The translations under genes and the position numbers were made by a program. Shown in pieces: positions 1 through 11,205 of a stretch of DNA of 64,000 nt. Under the pieces are notes generated by a model that had not been told where the DNA came from, did not search any database, and saw only the letters and a program-made list of their open reading frames with translations. Source of the DNA: Streptomyces sp. NBC_01803 (GTDB taxonomy: Bacteria; Actinomycetota; Actinomycetes; Streptomycetales; Streptomycetaceae); contig NZ_CP109073.1 of assembly GCF_035917415.1 (NCBI RefSeq), positions 3,642,501 to 3,706,500 of the forward strand. Reading direction: 5' to 3'. How positions within the stretch are numbered: position 1 is the first letter of the stretch; every line of letters starts with the position of its first letter.

Positions 1-2627
<2,627 letters not shown>

Positions 2628-2688
2628 CAGATGCTCGCGTCCACTGTGAAATCTCGAAGCCAGAGAACCGTAGGGATACCCTCAGGGT

Positions 2689-2807
2689 GTTCCGGTGGTC
2701 ATGGCGGAGGGGAAACGCCCGGTTACATTCCGAACCCGGAAGCTAAGCCCTCCAGCGCCGATGGTACTGCATGGGGGACCGTGTGGGAGAGTAGGACACC
2801 GCCGGAC
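2689..2807 (+). rRNA. rrf: 5S ribosomal RNA
   Basis: Typical streptomycete 5S sequence with the conserved centre acgcccggttacattccgaa and the 3' part gtgggagagtaggacaccgc. The 5' end tgttccggtgg pairs with ccgccggaca at the 3' end (helix I). It lies about 60 nt after 23S in the usual 16S-23S-5S order. The ends are set by the terminal helix and could shift by one or two bases. Confidence 0.96.
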
Positions 2808-2828
2808 AATCTTTAGAATGCAGATGAG

Positions 2829-2860
2829 TAAGGCCCGCCGAAATTTGTCGGCGGGCCTTA
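2829..2860 (+). terminator. rrn operon terminator hairpin
   Basis: A perfect 12-bp inverted repeat, taaggcccgccg and its complement cggcgggcctta, with an 8-nt AT-rich loop, lies 21 nt after the 5S gene. It is the expected end of the rRNA transcription unit. No long T-run follows, as is common in Streptomyces. Confidence 0.85.
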
Positions 2861-2933
2861 GTCGTGTTTATGGCCAAGGCAGATCCGGGGTAAGGGCATT
2901 GCGGTCCGCCTGCCCGGGTGCAACCATCGGCCC

Positions 2934-3416
2934 ATGGCGTACAAGATCCGGCAGACGCATCGCGACGACTGGGAAAAGCTCAGAGAACTGCGTCTTGCCG
3001 CCCTCCAGGATCCCGTTGCGCCGGTGGCCTTCTTCGAGCCCTATGAGGAGGCCGTGCGCCTGACCCGTCATGAGTGGGAGCGCCGCGCCGCGGGGAACGA
3101 GAGCGTGATCTTCATCGGCGAGACGGACGACGGGACGTGGGGTGGGATGGTCGGCGCCTTCGGCAAACGCCGGCTCGTGTATGTGGTCGGGGTCTACATG
3201 TTGCCCGAGCACCGGGGCACCGGGTTGGCCACCGCGTTGATGCGGGCCGCCATCGACTGGGCCGACGGACTCGAAGTGCGGCTGCGGGTGCATGAGAGCA
3301 ACAAGCGCGCGGCCCGGTTCTACGAATCGCTCGGCTTCCGGCCGACCGGTGGCACGGACAAGGACCCGCGAGACGTGTCCCTGCGGGCCTACGAGCTGGC
3401 TCTCAAGCCCGGTTGA
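2934..3416 (+). CDS. GNAT-family N-acetyltransferase
   Basis: A 160-residue single-domain protein. The acetyl-CoA pyrophosphate-binding loop is HRGTGLA at residues 93-99, preceded by the beta-4 strand VYML. The C-terminal signature NKRAARFYESLGF (123-135) is typical of the fold. The substrate cannot be read from sequence; similar stand-alone GNATs acetylate amines of small molecules or protein N-termini. No good Shine-Dalgarno is seen before the ATG, but it is the only plausible start. The gene is alone after the rRNA operon and converges on the type IV-like operon with a 6-bp gap. Confidence 0.85.
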   Translation: MAYKIRQTHRDDWEKLRELRLAALQDPVAPVAFFEPYEEAVRLTRHEWERRAAGNESVIFIGETDDGTWGGMVGAFGKRRLVYVVGVYMLPEHRGTGLATALMRAAIDWADGLEVRLRVHESNKRAARFYESLGFRPTGGTDKDPRDVSLRAYELALKPG

Positions 3417-3422
3417 GCGCCC

Positions 3423-4673
3423 TCAGCGGCTGCCGTCGCCGCCGTCAACGACGGCCAGTGCGGGCTGGGTCATGGTGAGCGCGTCCAGGAGAGCGGCGCG
3501 CAGGCCGGCTGTCTCCTTGTGCTCGCCCACGATGTAGAGGGTCGCGTTCTCCCCCGCCAGATTGTCCAGCACGAGCCCGTCGGCGCGGCCGGGGGTGCAC
3601 GCCTGACGGATATGGAGCTGGTCCAGGCCCGCCAGTGCCCGGCCGATGATCCGCAGAGCCGCGTCGCGGCGTCCCGGATGCGAGGTCAGCGTGCTCTCCA
3701 GCTCCATCGACGCGCCGCCCGCCGCGCGGGAGTGGGTGCGTAGGATCTTCGCGGGCTCGCTCGTGGATCTGCCGTGCGCCCAGCGCTGCACCTGCGTGAA
3801 GGGGGCGCCCGCGAGAGCCGCCGCGTGCAGATAGCAGCGCAGCAGCGTCTCGGCCGCCTCGGCGTCGAGCCGGAACACGGGCTCGACCGGGCGGAACGGG
3901 GCCAGCAGCGCCGCCGCCCGGCGCCGGGCCAGTGGCATGTCCTCACAGCCGCGCTGGGGAGCCCAGCGCAGGCGGACGGCGGCGTCGGTGACATGTCCCG
4001 GATCGTAGACGTGCACCGGGCCGAGCGTGCGGCGCCGACGGCCGGTCGTGGACCACAGGCGGCCGTCCGCGTCCAGGACGACCAGCCCTTCGGGCGTGTC
4101 CGGCACTGCCGTTGCCGCCGGGTCAGGCCGCTCATGCGCGACGGGTGGGAGGGGCGGGTTCGGGGCGGGGACGGCGACGGCCGGGATCTCGGGCTCGTGG
4201 TGCGCCGGCCGCGGCTCGGACCGCACGGGTGGGGCCTCGACCGGGGCGGTCCGTGCCGGCTCCGGCTCCGGCTCCGGCTCCGGGTGCGGGGCGGACCGGC
4301 GGGCGCGCCAGCGCGCCATGCGGACCATCACCCACAGCACCGTGGCGAACAGGATCGCCACCTGGCCGAGGAAGACGAGCCACAACAGTGACGCGGTCGG
4401 CAGCGTCTCCGGGGCGGCGTCCGGCCACGCGGCGGGGACGTCGCCGGGCGCGATGAGCAGCGAGCGCATCGCGTGCGCCGTGTGCGGGAAGGACACGCCC
4501 CGCGGCCACTCACCGTGCCCCAGCCAGCCGGCCAGACAGGTGGCCGACCAGGAGAACGCGGTCAGGCCGACGAGCGCCGCGAGCGTGCCGACCAGCAGTG
4601 CGTCGGGCACGCCGCCGCCGCTCCGGGCGGTGTTCCGGCCGGGTGGCTGGGATGCGCGCTGGTCGTGGGACAT
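3423..4673 (-). CDS. VirD4/TraG-like membrane protein without P-loop
   Basis: 416 residues. Two transmembrane segments (about 26-51 and 95-119) are followed by a Glu-Pro/Ala-rich linker (130-195). A cytosolic domain opens with LVVLDADGRLW (197-207) and HVYDPG (221-226), and resembles the part of VirD4/TraG coupling proteins that follows the Walker A strand (the VlDpKGEl region). No GxxGxGK[ST] is present before it, so nucleotide binding is doubtful. It is the last gene of the five-gene operon, 38 bp after the VirB4-like gene. ATG at 4673 was chosen because the frame upstream reads through the virB4 region in the wrong phase. Assignment to the VirD4 family is inference from these motifs and the context. 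Confidence 0.7.
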   Translation of the reverse strand: MSHDQRASQPPGRNTARSGGGVPDALLVGTLAALVGLTAFSWSATCLAGWLGHGEWPRGVSFPHTAHAMRSLLIAPGDVPAAWPDAAPETLPTASLLWLVFLGQVAILFATVLWVMVRMARWRARRSAPHPEPEPEPEPARTAPVEAPPVRSEPRPAHHEPEIPAVAVPAPNPPLPPVAHERPDPAATAVPDTPEGLVVLDADGRLWSTTGRRRRTLGPVHVYDPGHVTDAAVRLRWAPQRGCEDMPLARRRAAALLAPFRPVEPVFRLDAEAAETLLRCYLHAAALAGAPFTQVQRWAHGRSTSEPAKILRTHSRAAGGASMELESTLTSHPGRRDAALRIIGRALAGLDQLHIRQACTPGRADGLVLDNLAGENATLYIVGEHKETAGLRAALLDALTMTQPALAVVDGGDGSR

Positions 4674-4711
4674 CTTCCTGGCTCCTGGGTGACGGCGCCC
4701 TGTCCGGCGCG

Positions 4712-6127
4712 CTACCCGACTCCCTGCCGCTTCTCGAAGGACATCACGCGGGCTTCCGTCTCCGCCTCGAAGGGGTCTTCGCCGACGAGAAGGGCCTCGT
4801 CCTCCGCCAGCGTCTTGGCGGAGGATTCCGTCATGGCGCGGTCGGTGAAGACGAGTGGGCGCTCGGCCTCGGTGACCAGGTGCTTGACCACCTGGACATT
4901 CCCGTTGACGTCCCAGACGGCCATGCCGGGGGTGAGGGTCGGGATGATCTCCACGGCCCAGCGCGGCAGGCCGAGGACCTGACCGGTGGCTCTTGCCTCG
5001 TCGGATTTCTGGGCGTAAATGGTGCGGGTGGACGCCATCTTGAGGATGGCGGCGGCCTCCTTGGCGGCGGCGCCGTCCACCACGTCGGAGAGGTGGTGGA
5101 CGACGGCGACGAAGGAGAGGCCGAGCCGGCGGCCGAACTTCAGCAGGCGCTGGAAGAGCTGGGCCACCGACGGCGAGTTGATGATGTGCCAGGCTTCCTC
5201 GACCAGGAAGATGCGCTTCTTCCGGTCCGGCCTGATCCAGGTGTGCTCCAGCCAGACGCCGACGATCGCCATCAGGATCGGCATCGCGATCGAGTTGCGG
5301 TCGATGTGGGAGAGGTCGAAGACGATGAGAGGCGCGTCGAGGTCGATGCCGACCGAGGTCGGGCCGTCGAACATGCCGCGCAGGTCGCCGTCCACGAGCC
5401 GGTCCAGGACCAGGGCCACGTCGAGTCCCCAGGCGCGGACGTCCTCCAGCTCGACGTTCATCGCGTCGGCCGATTCGGGGAGGGGGTGGCGCAGCCGCTC
5501 CACGATGTCGGTGAGGATCGGCTGGCGTCCGGCGGCCGTCTGGTTCACGTAGGCGTGGGCCACCTTGAGCGCGAAGCCGGCGCGCTCGTCCAGCGAACGG
5601 CCGAGGGCGACCTCGATGATCGTGCGCAGCAGGGCGAGCTGGCCGGTCGTGGTGATCGCCGGGTCCAGGGGGTTGAGCCGGACGTCGCCGTCGAGGGCCG
5701 CCATCGGGTCGAGGCGGATCGGGGTGATGCCCAGCTCCTGCGCGATGAGGTTCCACTCGCCGACGCCGTCCTCGCCCTGGGCGTCGAGCACGATGACCTG
5801 CCGGTCGCGGAAGCGGAGCTGGCGTAGCACATAGGTCTTCTCCAGCGCGGACTTGCCGTTGCCGGACTCGCCGAGCACCAGCCAGTGCGGGGCGGGAAGC
5901 TGCTGGCCGTAGAGCTGGAAGGGGTCGTAGATGTACCCCTTGCCGGAGTAGACCTCGCGGCCGATGATCACCCCGGAGTCGCCCAAGCCGGGCGCGGCGG
6001 TGGGCAGATAGACGGCCTGGGCCTGCCCGGTGGAGGTACGCACGGGCAACCGGGTCGTCTCCGTCCTGCCGAACAGCAGGCTGGTGAACGCGTCGGTGAT
6101 GGCGGTCAGCGGATCGCGCGGCGACAT
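4712..6127 (-). CDS. VirB4-like type IV secretion ATPase (ATPase domain only)
   Basis: 471 residues. Walker A is GESGNGKS (86-93), and Walker B is RIFLVEEAW (305-313), with the glutamate pair used by VirB4/TrbE ATPases. LDAQGEDG (114-121) follows the first nucleotide-binding strand. VirB4 powers assembly of type IV secretion channels at the inner membrane. Full VirB4 proteins are about 800 residues; this one lacks most of the N-terminal domain, which may be supplied by the upstream SCO6880-family protein. The start has a strong ribosome site (aaggaggtg). It is the fourth gene of the minus-strand operon. Confidence 0.88.
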   Translation of the reverse strand: MSPRDPLTAITDAFTSLLFGRTETTRLPVRTSTGQAQAVYLPTAAPGLGDSGVIIGREVYSGKGYIYDPFQLYGQQLPAPHWLVLGESGNGKSALEKTYVLRQLRFRDRQVIVLDAQGEDGVGEWNLIAQELGITPIRLDPMAALDGDVRLNPLDPAITTTGQLALLRTIIEVALGRSLDERAGFALKVAHAYVNQTAAGRQPILTDIVERLRHPLPESADAMNVELEDVRAWGLDVALVLDRLVDGDLRGMFDGPTSVGIDLDAPLIVFDLSHIDRNSIAMPILMAIVGVWLEHTWIRPDRKKRIFLVEEAWHIINSPSVAQLFQRLLKFGRRLGLSFVAVVHHLSDVVDGAAAKEAAAILKMASTRTIYAQKSDEARATGQVLGLPRWAVEIIPTLTPGMAVWDVNGNVQVVKHLVTEAERPLVFTDRAMTESSAKTLAEDEALLVGEDPFEAETEARVMSFEKRQGVG

Positions 6128-6193
6128 GGTGGCAGCACCTCCTTCACGTTCATCACGTCCCTCTCGTCCGTCCCGTCGTTCACGCCGTGGTGC

Positions 6194-7756
6194 TCATCGC
6201 CGGATGCCGGTGGCGAAGGGAAGCGTGTTGACGAACGCGCGGTGGTGCTCGCGGTCGCACCACTCAAGCTTCAAATATGACTTACCAGCTGACGCACGGA
6301 TAGTCCGCTTGTCGCGGGCGAGGGATTCGGGGTGGGGGGAGGAGACGGTGATGTAGCCGACGAGGTTCACCCCGGCGGCGCCGGAGGCCAGATCGTCACC
6401 CCGCTGGTCGACGCGGCCGTGGGCGGCGACATCGCGCGGGTCCACCGTGCGGTTCATCTTGGCGGCGCGCGACGCCTCGGCCTCGTCGTTGGTCTTCTCC
6501 GTCAGCATGCGCTCGATCGCGATCTCGGTCGGCTCCAGATCCATGCAGACGGCGACGGTCCGGATCACGTCCGGGGTGTGGACGAGGAGCGGGGCCAGGA
6601 AGTTGACCCCGACGGGGGTCATCGGCCACTCCTTGACCCAGGCGGTGGCGTGGCACCACGGCTCGCGGGTGTCCGACTCGCGGGTCTTGGCCTGGAGATA
6701 CGTCGCTTCCCTGGCGTCCAGCTCGGCCGGCCAGGCGTTCCGCTTGGACATGGCCTGGATGTGGTCGATGGGGTGGTCCGGGTCGTACATCGAGTGGATG
6801 AGGGAAGCGAGTCTGGCCTCCCCGAGCGGCTGCCGGACGCGGATGTCGGCCTCGGCCAGCCGGGCGCAGATGTCGGTGAGCTCGCGCGCCATGACGACGG
6901 CCAGCGCCTCGTCCTGGGTCATGCGGCGCTGCCCGGCCGAGGGGCGCGAGACGCGGGAGGCGCGGGCGAGGGCCTGGGCCTCGCTGCTCAGATCGCGCGA
7001 GTGGTGCATGCAGGCCACCAGGTAGGCGCGGTGCTGCTCGCTGGAGGTCGACACCATGGACTGCAACTGCTCGTAGGATTCCTGGATCCAGTGCGGCGAC
7101 GACACGTCGCCGCGCTCGCGCACGTCGTTGGCGTGCGCGTCGGGGTCGGCGGGCAGGGTGCGGGCGAGCATCTGGAGGCGGGTGACGTGGCCGTCGCCGT
7201 TCGCCACGTGCTTCAGCAGCGTGCCGAACCGCTCGACCAGGGCCTCCTGGTCCTCGCTGTCGCGCAGGCCGACGCCCGGGCCCTCGATCTCTATGGCGGC
7301 GGTGATGGTCCTGCGGTCGCTGTGCAGGAGGACCGCCAGCTCGTCGGGGCCGAACGCGGCGGCCAGCCAACGGACCCGGCCGACGCCGGGGGGCGCGCCG
7401 ACCTCGACCTCACGGCCGTCGAGTGCCGTGCCGGCCTCCACGGCACCGGACCGGTACGTGGCGCCGCGGCGCAGCGTGCGGCGGAAGGACCGGGAGATCT
7501 CGAACCACCTGTAGAACGTCCGGCCGTTGTACGGCATGTAGACCGCGGCGAACGCCAGGACGGGGAAGCCGCCGAGGCCGACGATGCGCAGCGGGAGGAT
7601 GGGGACGAGCAGGCCGCTCATCATGCCGAGGAACGCGCCGATGACGATGAGGGCGATCTCACCCGTCTCGCGGTTCTTGCCGACGATGGCCTGTGGCCTG
7701 GCCCGCCCGATCAGATACGTACGGCGCCTGGTGAAGGTCTGCGGCGGGGCACTCAC
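6194..7756 (-). CDS. SCO6880-family type IV secretion-associated protein
   Basis: 520 residues. Two hydrophobic segments near the N-terminus (about 34-55 and 57-75) resemble the VirB3/PrgI membrane hairpin. A long soluble region without a P-loop follows. In streptomycete genomes such proteins sit between TrbL-like and VirB4-like genes and carry the name SCO6880 family. A reasonable inference is that it represents VirB3 plus the non-ATPase part of VirB4. The GTG start overlaps the upstream stop by 4 bp (GTGA), with ggagg 6 nt before it, which indicates translational coupling. 66 bp separate it from the ATPase gene. Confidence 0.82.
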   Translation of the reverse strand: MSAPPQTFTRRRTYLIGRARPQAIVGKNRETGEIALIVIGAFLGMMSGLLVPILPLRIVGLGGFPVLAFAAVYMPYNGRTFYRWFEISRSFRRTLRRGATYRSGAVEAGTALDGREVEVGAPPGVGRVRWLAAAFGPDELAVLLHSDRRTITAAIEIEGPGVGLRDSEDQEALVERFGTLLKHVANGDGHVTRLQMLARTLPADPDAHANDVRERGDVSSPHWIQESYEQLQSMVSTSSEQHRAYLVACMHHSRDLSSEAQALARASRVSRPSAGQRRMTQDEALAVVMARELTDICARLAEADIRVRQPLGEARLASLIHSMYDPDHPIDHIQAMSKRNAWPAELDAREATYLQAKTRESDTREPWCHATAWVKEWPMTPVGVNFLAPLLVHTPDVIRTVAVCMDLEPTEIAIERMLTEKTNDEAEASRAAKMNRTVDPRDVAAHGRVDQRGDDLASGAAGVNLVGYITVSSPHPESLARDKRTIRASAGKSYLKLEWCDREHHRAFVNTLPFATGIRR

Positions 7757-9057
7757 CGGCTACCTCCTCGATTTCCTTGGTTCCCGGTGCGGCCGCTGGG
7801 GCCGGAAGACGATGACGATCCGGTCTGCCCGGAACGGGTACCGTGCGCGGCGACTCCGCCGGCCAGCGGGTTGGCCGGGCGTCCGCCGCCACCTCCGCCT
7901 CCGCCTCCGCCGCCGGAGCCGCCGTCGCGGGTGCCGTGGGTGCTCATGCCCTGGCGGAGCATCGTGGCCGGGGTGGCGATCGCGGCCTTGGCGGCGTGGC
8001 TCGACGTGTCCTGGCGCATCTGGCGCTGGCTGACGATCTCGTCGCCGAAGCCCGGCACGAAACGGTAGATCATGGCGGACGCGAAGATGGCCAGGAGGAT
8101 GATGGCCAGCCCGGAGATGATCGAGGAGACGGCGGTGGGGCCGTCGTCGGTGGTGAGCGCGCCGGCGAGGCCGAGCACGATCACGATGACGGGCTTGATG
8201 AGGATGACCGCGACCATGATCCCGGCCCAGCGGCGGACATGACCCCAGAGGTTCTTGTCGACCAGGCCGGCGTAGACGGCCGTGCCGAGGAGCGCGCCGA
8301 CGTAAAGCATCGCGGTGCGGATGACGAGCTCCAGGGCGAGGACGCCGGCGGCGAGGATGGAGATCAGGGAGACGACGATCAGCATGATCGGTCCGCCGCC
8401 GATCTCCTCGCCCGCTTCGAGGGCGGCGGCGAAGTCGCCGAAGAACGCGTCGGAGTTGTCCCCGGTGCCGGCCACGATCGCGTCGGTGACGCCGTCGGTG
8501 GCGGAGACGACGACGTAGAGGCCGAGGGGGGTGAAGGCGGAGGCCATGACGGTGAGCCAGAGGAAGCCGACGGCCTCGGACAGCGCGGTGGACAGCGGCA
8601 CGCCGCGGATGGCGCGCTTGACGATGGCGAGGAGCCACAGGACGAGCGTCAGGACCGTGGAGGCGGCGAAGACGACGGCGTACTGGCGGAGGAACGAGGC
8701 GTTGGTGAAGTCGACGGTGGTGGTCTCTTCGACGAGATCGGACAACTCGTTGACGATCCACGCGGCGGCGTCGGCGCAGCCCCGGGCGAGGGAGGAGAGC
8801 GGGTCGAGCGAGTCACCGAGCGGATCATCGATCCCCCCGCCCCCCCCATCCCCGCCTGACCCGCCGGACTCGCCATCACCCTCGCAGTAATCCCGGGCGG
8901 GGCCGCGGATGAGATCGCATTCCTCGTCGTTCTCGGCGGCGGAGGCGCGCGGTGCGAGGGCCAGCCCGGTCGAGAGGAGACCCGTGAGGGCGCCGAGGAG
9001 CGAGCCGGTGACGGTGGAAGCTCGCCGGAAGGCGCGTGGCCGAGGATCAGCGTGCAT
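7753..9057 (-). CDS. TrbL/VirB6-like polytopic membrane protein
   Basis: 434 residues. A signal peptide ends near residue 40 (RASA/AEND). About six hydrophobic segments follow in the region 110-360. The C-terminus is a long Gly/Ser-rich tail with a run of glycines, probably cytosolic and disordered. This layout matches the TrbL/VirB6 family of channel-forming type IV secretion components. The start ATG 9057 lies inside the last codons of the upstream gene (11-bp overlap). Longer in-frame starts upstream are antisense-type extensions and were dropped. Confidence 0.8.
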   Translation of the reverse strand: MHADPRPRAFRRASTVTGSLLGALTGLLSTGLALAPRASAAENDEECDLIRGPARDYCEGDGESGGSGGDGGGGGIDDPLGDSLDPLSSLARGCADAAAWIVNELSDLVEETTTVDFTNASFLRQYAVVFAASTVLTLVLWLLAIVKRAIRGVPLSTALSEAVGFLWLTVMASAFTPLGLYVVVSATDGVTDAIVAGTGDNSDAFFGDFAAALEAGEEIGGGPIMLIVVSLISILAAGVLALELVIRTAMLYVGALLGTAVYAGLVDKNLWGHVRRWAGIMVAVILIKPVIVIVLGLAGALTTDDGPTAVSSIISGLAIILLAIFASAMIYRFVPGFGDEIVSQRQMRQDTSSHAAKAAIATPATMLRQGMSTHGTRDGGSGGGGGGGGGGGRPANPLAGGVAAHGTRSGQTGSSSSSGPSGRTGNQGNRGGSR

Positions 9058-9877
9058 ACGTGAACCCTCCGAACTGCTCGATCGCATCGGCCATCTCCTC
9101 TGCCGTTGAGGCGCGTTGATCGCGCCCGACCGGAGCGGGCCCGTCTTCCTGCGTGAAGTCGGTGACCTTCCAGTCGTCGTTGGCCCAAACCAGGTCGTAT
9201 GTGCTGGTGTACCAGCTCTCGGTGACGGGGTTGGTGGAGTCGGTGCCGGCCACTCCGAACAGCGCGGAGTACCAGACGGATACGGTGGCACTGGCGCCGT
9301 CGAACGCGGCGACGCTGGCACCGACGGGGCTGACCCGGGACACGAAGGTCATACCGTCGGGGGCGGTGCCGGCCGCGGTGAGGCCGATCCGGTCGAGGAA
9401 CCCCGGGTCCGAGTATGCCGCGTCGAGTTCGGTCAGGCGATCGGCCGCGATGGAGGGTGCGTAGACGGTGTCGACGATCAGCCGCCGCTCGTCCGCGTCG
9501 AACATCTCTGTGCCGCCGAGGGCCACCGCGTAGTTCGCCGCGGCGCTCTGGGCGCCTTGTTCTGTCTGGGGGAAGCCCGCGGGGATGCCGTTGGTCGAGC
9601 CGTCGACCGGGGATTCGCCGGTGGGGGATGTCGCCTGCGCGGATTCGTCGCTGGGCTCGTCGGACGACGAGTCGCCGTCGCCGCCGCGCGTCTGGTTGGC
9701 GAAGACGATCGCGGCGAGGAGGATGACGATCACGCCGATGATCGTCACCATGCTGCGGCCGGGGGAGGTGGGCGGGCGGCGGGAGGCCGACTCGGGCTGG
9801 TCCGGGAGCCGGGTGCGGGTCTGCGCGGGGATGCCGCGGGCGCGCGTGTCGTCGTAATCGTCGTCGTAGCTCACCAT
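9047..9877 (-). CDS. VirB8/TcpC-like membrane-anchored protein
   Basis: 276 residues. A charged cytosolic N-terminus (rich in Asp and Tyr) leads into one transmembrane helix at 43-60. After a low-complexity Ser/Asp/Glu linker there is an extracytoplasmic domain of about 190 residues, compatible with the NTF2-like fold of VirB8/TcpC. As the first gene of the operon its place agrees with a scaffold subunit. A GTG directly before the ATG (9880) is an alternative start, but the spacing to gaggggg favours the ATG. Assignment is by topology and context; no catalytic motif is expected. Confidence 0.65.
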   Translation of the reverse strand: MVSYDDDYDDTRARGIPAQTRTRLPDQPESASRRPPTSPGRSMVTIIGVIVILLAAIVFANQTRGGDGDSSSDEPSDESAQATSPTGESPVDGSTNGIPAGFPQTEQGAQSAAANYAVALGGTEMFDADERRLIVDTVYAPSIAADRLTELDAAYSDPGFLDRIGLTAAGTAPDGMTFVSRVSPVGASVAAFDGASATVSVWYSALFGVAGTDSTNPVTESWYTSTYDLVWANDDWKVTDFTQEDGPAPVGRDQRASTAEEMADAIEQFGGFTYAR

Positions 9878-9980
9878 CACGCCCCCTCAACAGCAGCGAG
9901 TCTATTACCTCCTCACACGACGTTAGCGCCCTCCACTGACGTTCGGCCCCTGTGCAGGCGCGGTTGATATCACGTCCGCT

Positions 9981-10172
9981 CTATGCATCGCCGGCCTTGA
10001 GATGGCGCAGGAGCGCGGCCCAGCGGGTGGGGGTGGTGGTCAGGATGGTGGCGGGGGAGGTGCTCTCCCGGAGGCGGATGTGGCGGCTGTCGGGGGCGGT
10101 GGCGACTTCGAGGCAGTTCTGGTTCGGGTTGCCGGTGCTCAGACTGGACTTCTGCCAGCGCGAATCGGTCAC
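9981..10172 (-). CDS. DUF397-domain protein
   Basis: 63 residues beginning MTDSRWQKSSLS with the hallmark NQNCLEVA and a Ser/Thr-rich C-terminus; this is a DUF397 protein. In Streptomyces such small proteins are encoded next to XRE/DUF5753 regulators, and some affect development (WhiJ-type loci). The GTG start follows a good site (aggaggg). It lies 8 bp downstream of the XRE gene and is surely cotranscribed with it. From what is known of such pairs it is likely to antagonise or bind the regulator. Confidence 0.88.
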   Translation of the reverse strand: MTDSRWQKSSLSTGNPNQNCLEVATAPDSRHIRLRESTSPATILTTTPTRWAALLRHLKAGDA

Positions 10173-10180
10173 GGGCCCTC

Positions 10181-11056
10181 CTACAGGACGTAGCGCAGGT
10201 GCTGGATCAGTCCCAGCGAACTCTGCTCGCCCGCCGCGCCGGGATCCAGGGGCTCCAGGGAAATGCCGCTGATCCGCGCGAAGTCCGCCGCGAAGTGCTC
10301 GACGTGCCAGGGGTCGCAGAGGAACAGCGGGGTGTTCGGCTGCTCGACGTAGACCGTGGACAGTTCGGGTGCGGACGCGTCGTGAATGGTGAAGGGGGAG
10401 CCGGGGGTCGCCGGGTAGGCGGCGCACCGGAACGGCAGGAGGCGGATGCTGACCTGGGGTAACCGCGCCAGCTCCACGAGGTGGTCGAGCTGTCCCAGCA
10501 TGGTCTCGCGGTCCACGAAGCCCATGTGGAACGCGGCTTCGTGGATCACGGCCTCGAAGGTCGGGGCGGGCCGCTCGGTGAGGACGCGCTGTCTGCGCAG
10601 GCGGAAGCCGGCGTAGGCGTCGAGGTCGCCGTCGTCGCCCGGGTTCTCCTTGGTGAACAACGCCCGCATGTAGGCGGGGGTCTGGAGCAGCCCGGGTACG
10701 TGCAGCCAGTCGAAGGCGCGGTAGGCGGTCGTGGTGGACTCCAGCTCGGCCAGGTCTTGGCCGCGGTCGTCCACGGTGTCCCGGTAGGCCCGCCACCAGC
10801 CTTTGCCGGTGGCGTTGGTCAGCTCGATCAGCGCCTTGGTGAGGGTCGTATCGCTGCAACCGTAGGCGCTCAGGAGGGCGCGCAGGCGCGGCTCGGGGCA
10901 GGCGGTGCGGCCCGCCTCGATATGGCTGAGGTGCGGCTTGTTCAGACCGGCCCGTTCGCATGCCTCCGCGGCTCCCATGCCGGCCGCTTCGCGCAGCTTG
11001 CGCAGCTCGTGACCGAGGCGTCGCTGTCGTTGGGTCGGCTTCAGGCGCAGTCCCAT
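10181..11056 (-). CDS. XRE-family regulator with DUF5753 domain (WhiJ-like)
   Basis: 291 residues. A helix-turn-helix lies at about 15-65 (LRKLREAAGM, then GLNKPHLSHIEAGR). The C-terminal two thirds is the DUF5753 ligand or partner domain (DWLHVPGLLQTPAYMRALF). This architecture is the large streptomycete family of WhiJ-type regulators. It pairs with the DUF397 gene downstream and lies divergent to a HATPase gene; all three elements of the known trio are present. The 150-bp divergent region upstream probably holds both promoters. Confidence 0.9.
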   Translation of the reverse strand: MGLRLKPTQRQRRLGHELRKLREAAGMGAAEACERAGLNKPHLSHIEAGRTACPEPRLRALLSAYGCSDTTLTKALIELTNATGKGWWRAYRDTVDDRGQDLAELESTTTAYRAFDWLHVPGLLQTPAYMRALFTKENPGDDGDLDAYAGFRLRRQRVLTERPAPTFEAVIHEAAFHMGFVDRETMLGQLDHLVELARLPQVSIRLLPFRCAAYPATPGSPFTIHDASAPELSTVYVEQPNTPLFLCDPWHVEHFAADFARISGISLEPLDPGAAGEQSSLGLIQHLRYVL

Positions 11057-11140
11057 GCGTCAATTTCCTTCACAGACTCGACGGTTCGGTCAGAGGGTAT
11101 GGGGGTTTGTCACTCATGGAAGCGGATAGGTCGCGGAGGG

Positions 11141-11170
11141 TTGTATCTGTGTGACCGCGCACTCTACCGT
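11141..11170 (+). promoter_or_regulatory. candidate promoter of the HATPase gene
   Basis: TTGTAT at 11141-11146 and TACCGT at 11165-11170 are separated by 18 nt. They lie about 35 nt before the ATG at 11206, in the divergent region between the XRE gene and the ATPase gene. Assigned by eye only. Confidence 0.4.
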
Positions 11171-11205
11171 CGGGGGGCCGTTCCGGTCGTTGGAGGAAGG
11201 TCCGC

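Noticed and set aside
3426..5756. 777-codon ORF joining the VirD4-like frame to the virB4 region
   Set aside because: Its first 360 codons are an out-of-phase read of the virB4-like gene; the real start is ATG 4673.
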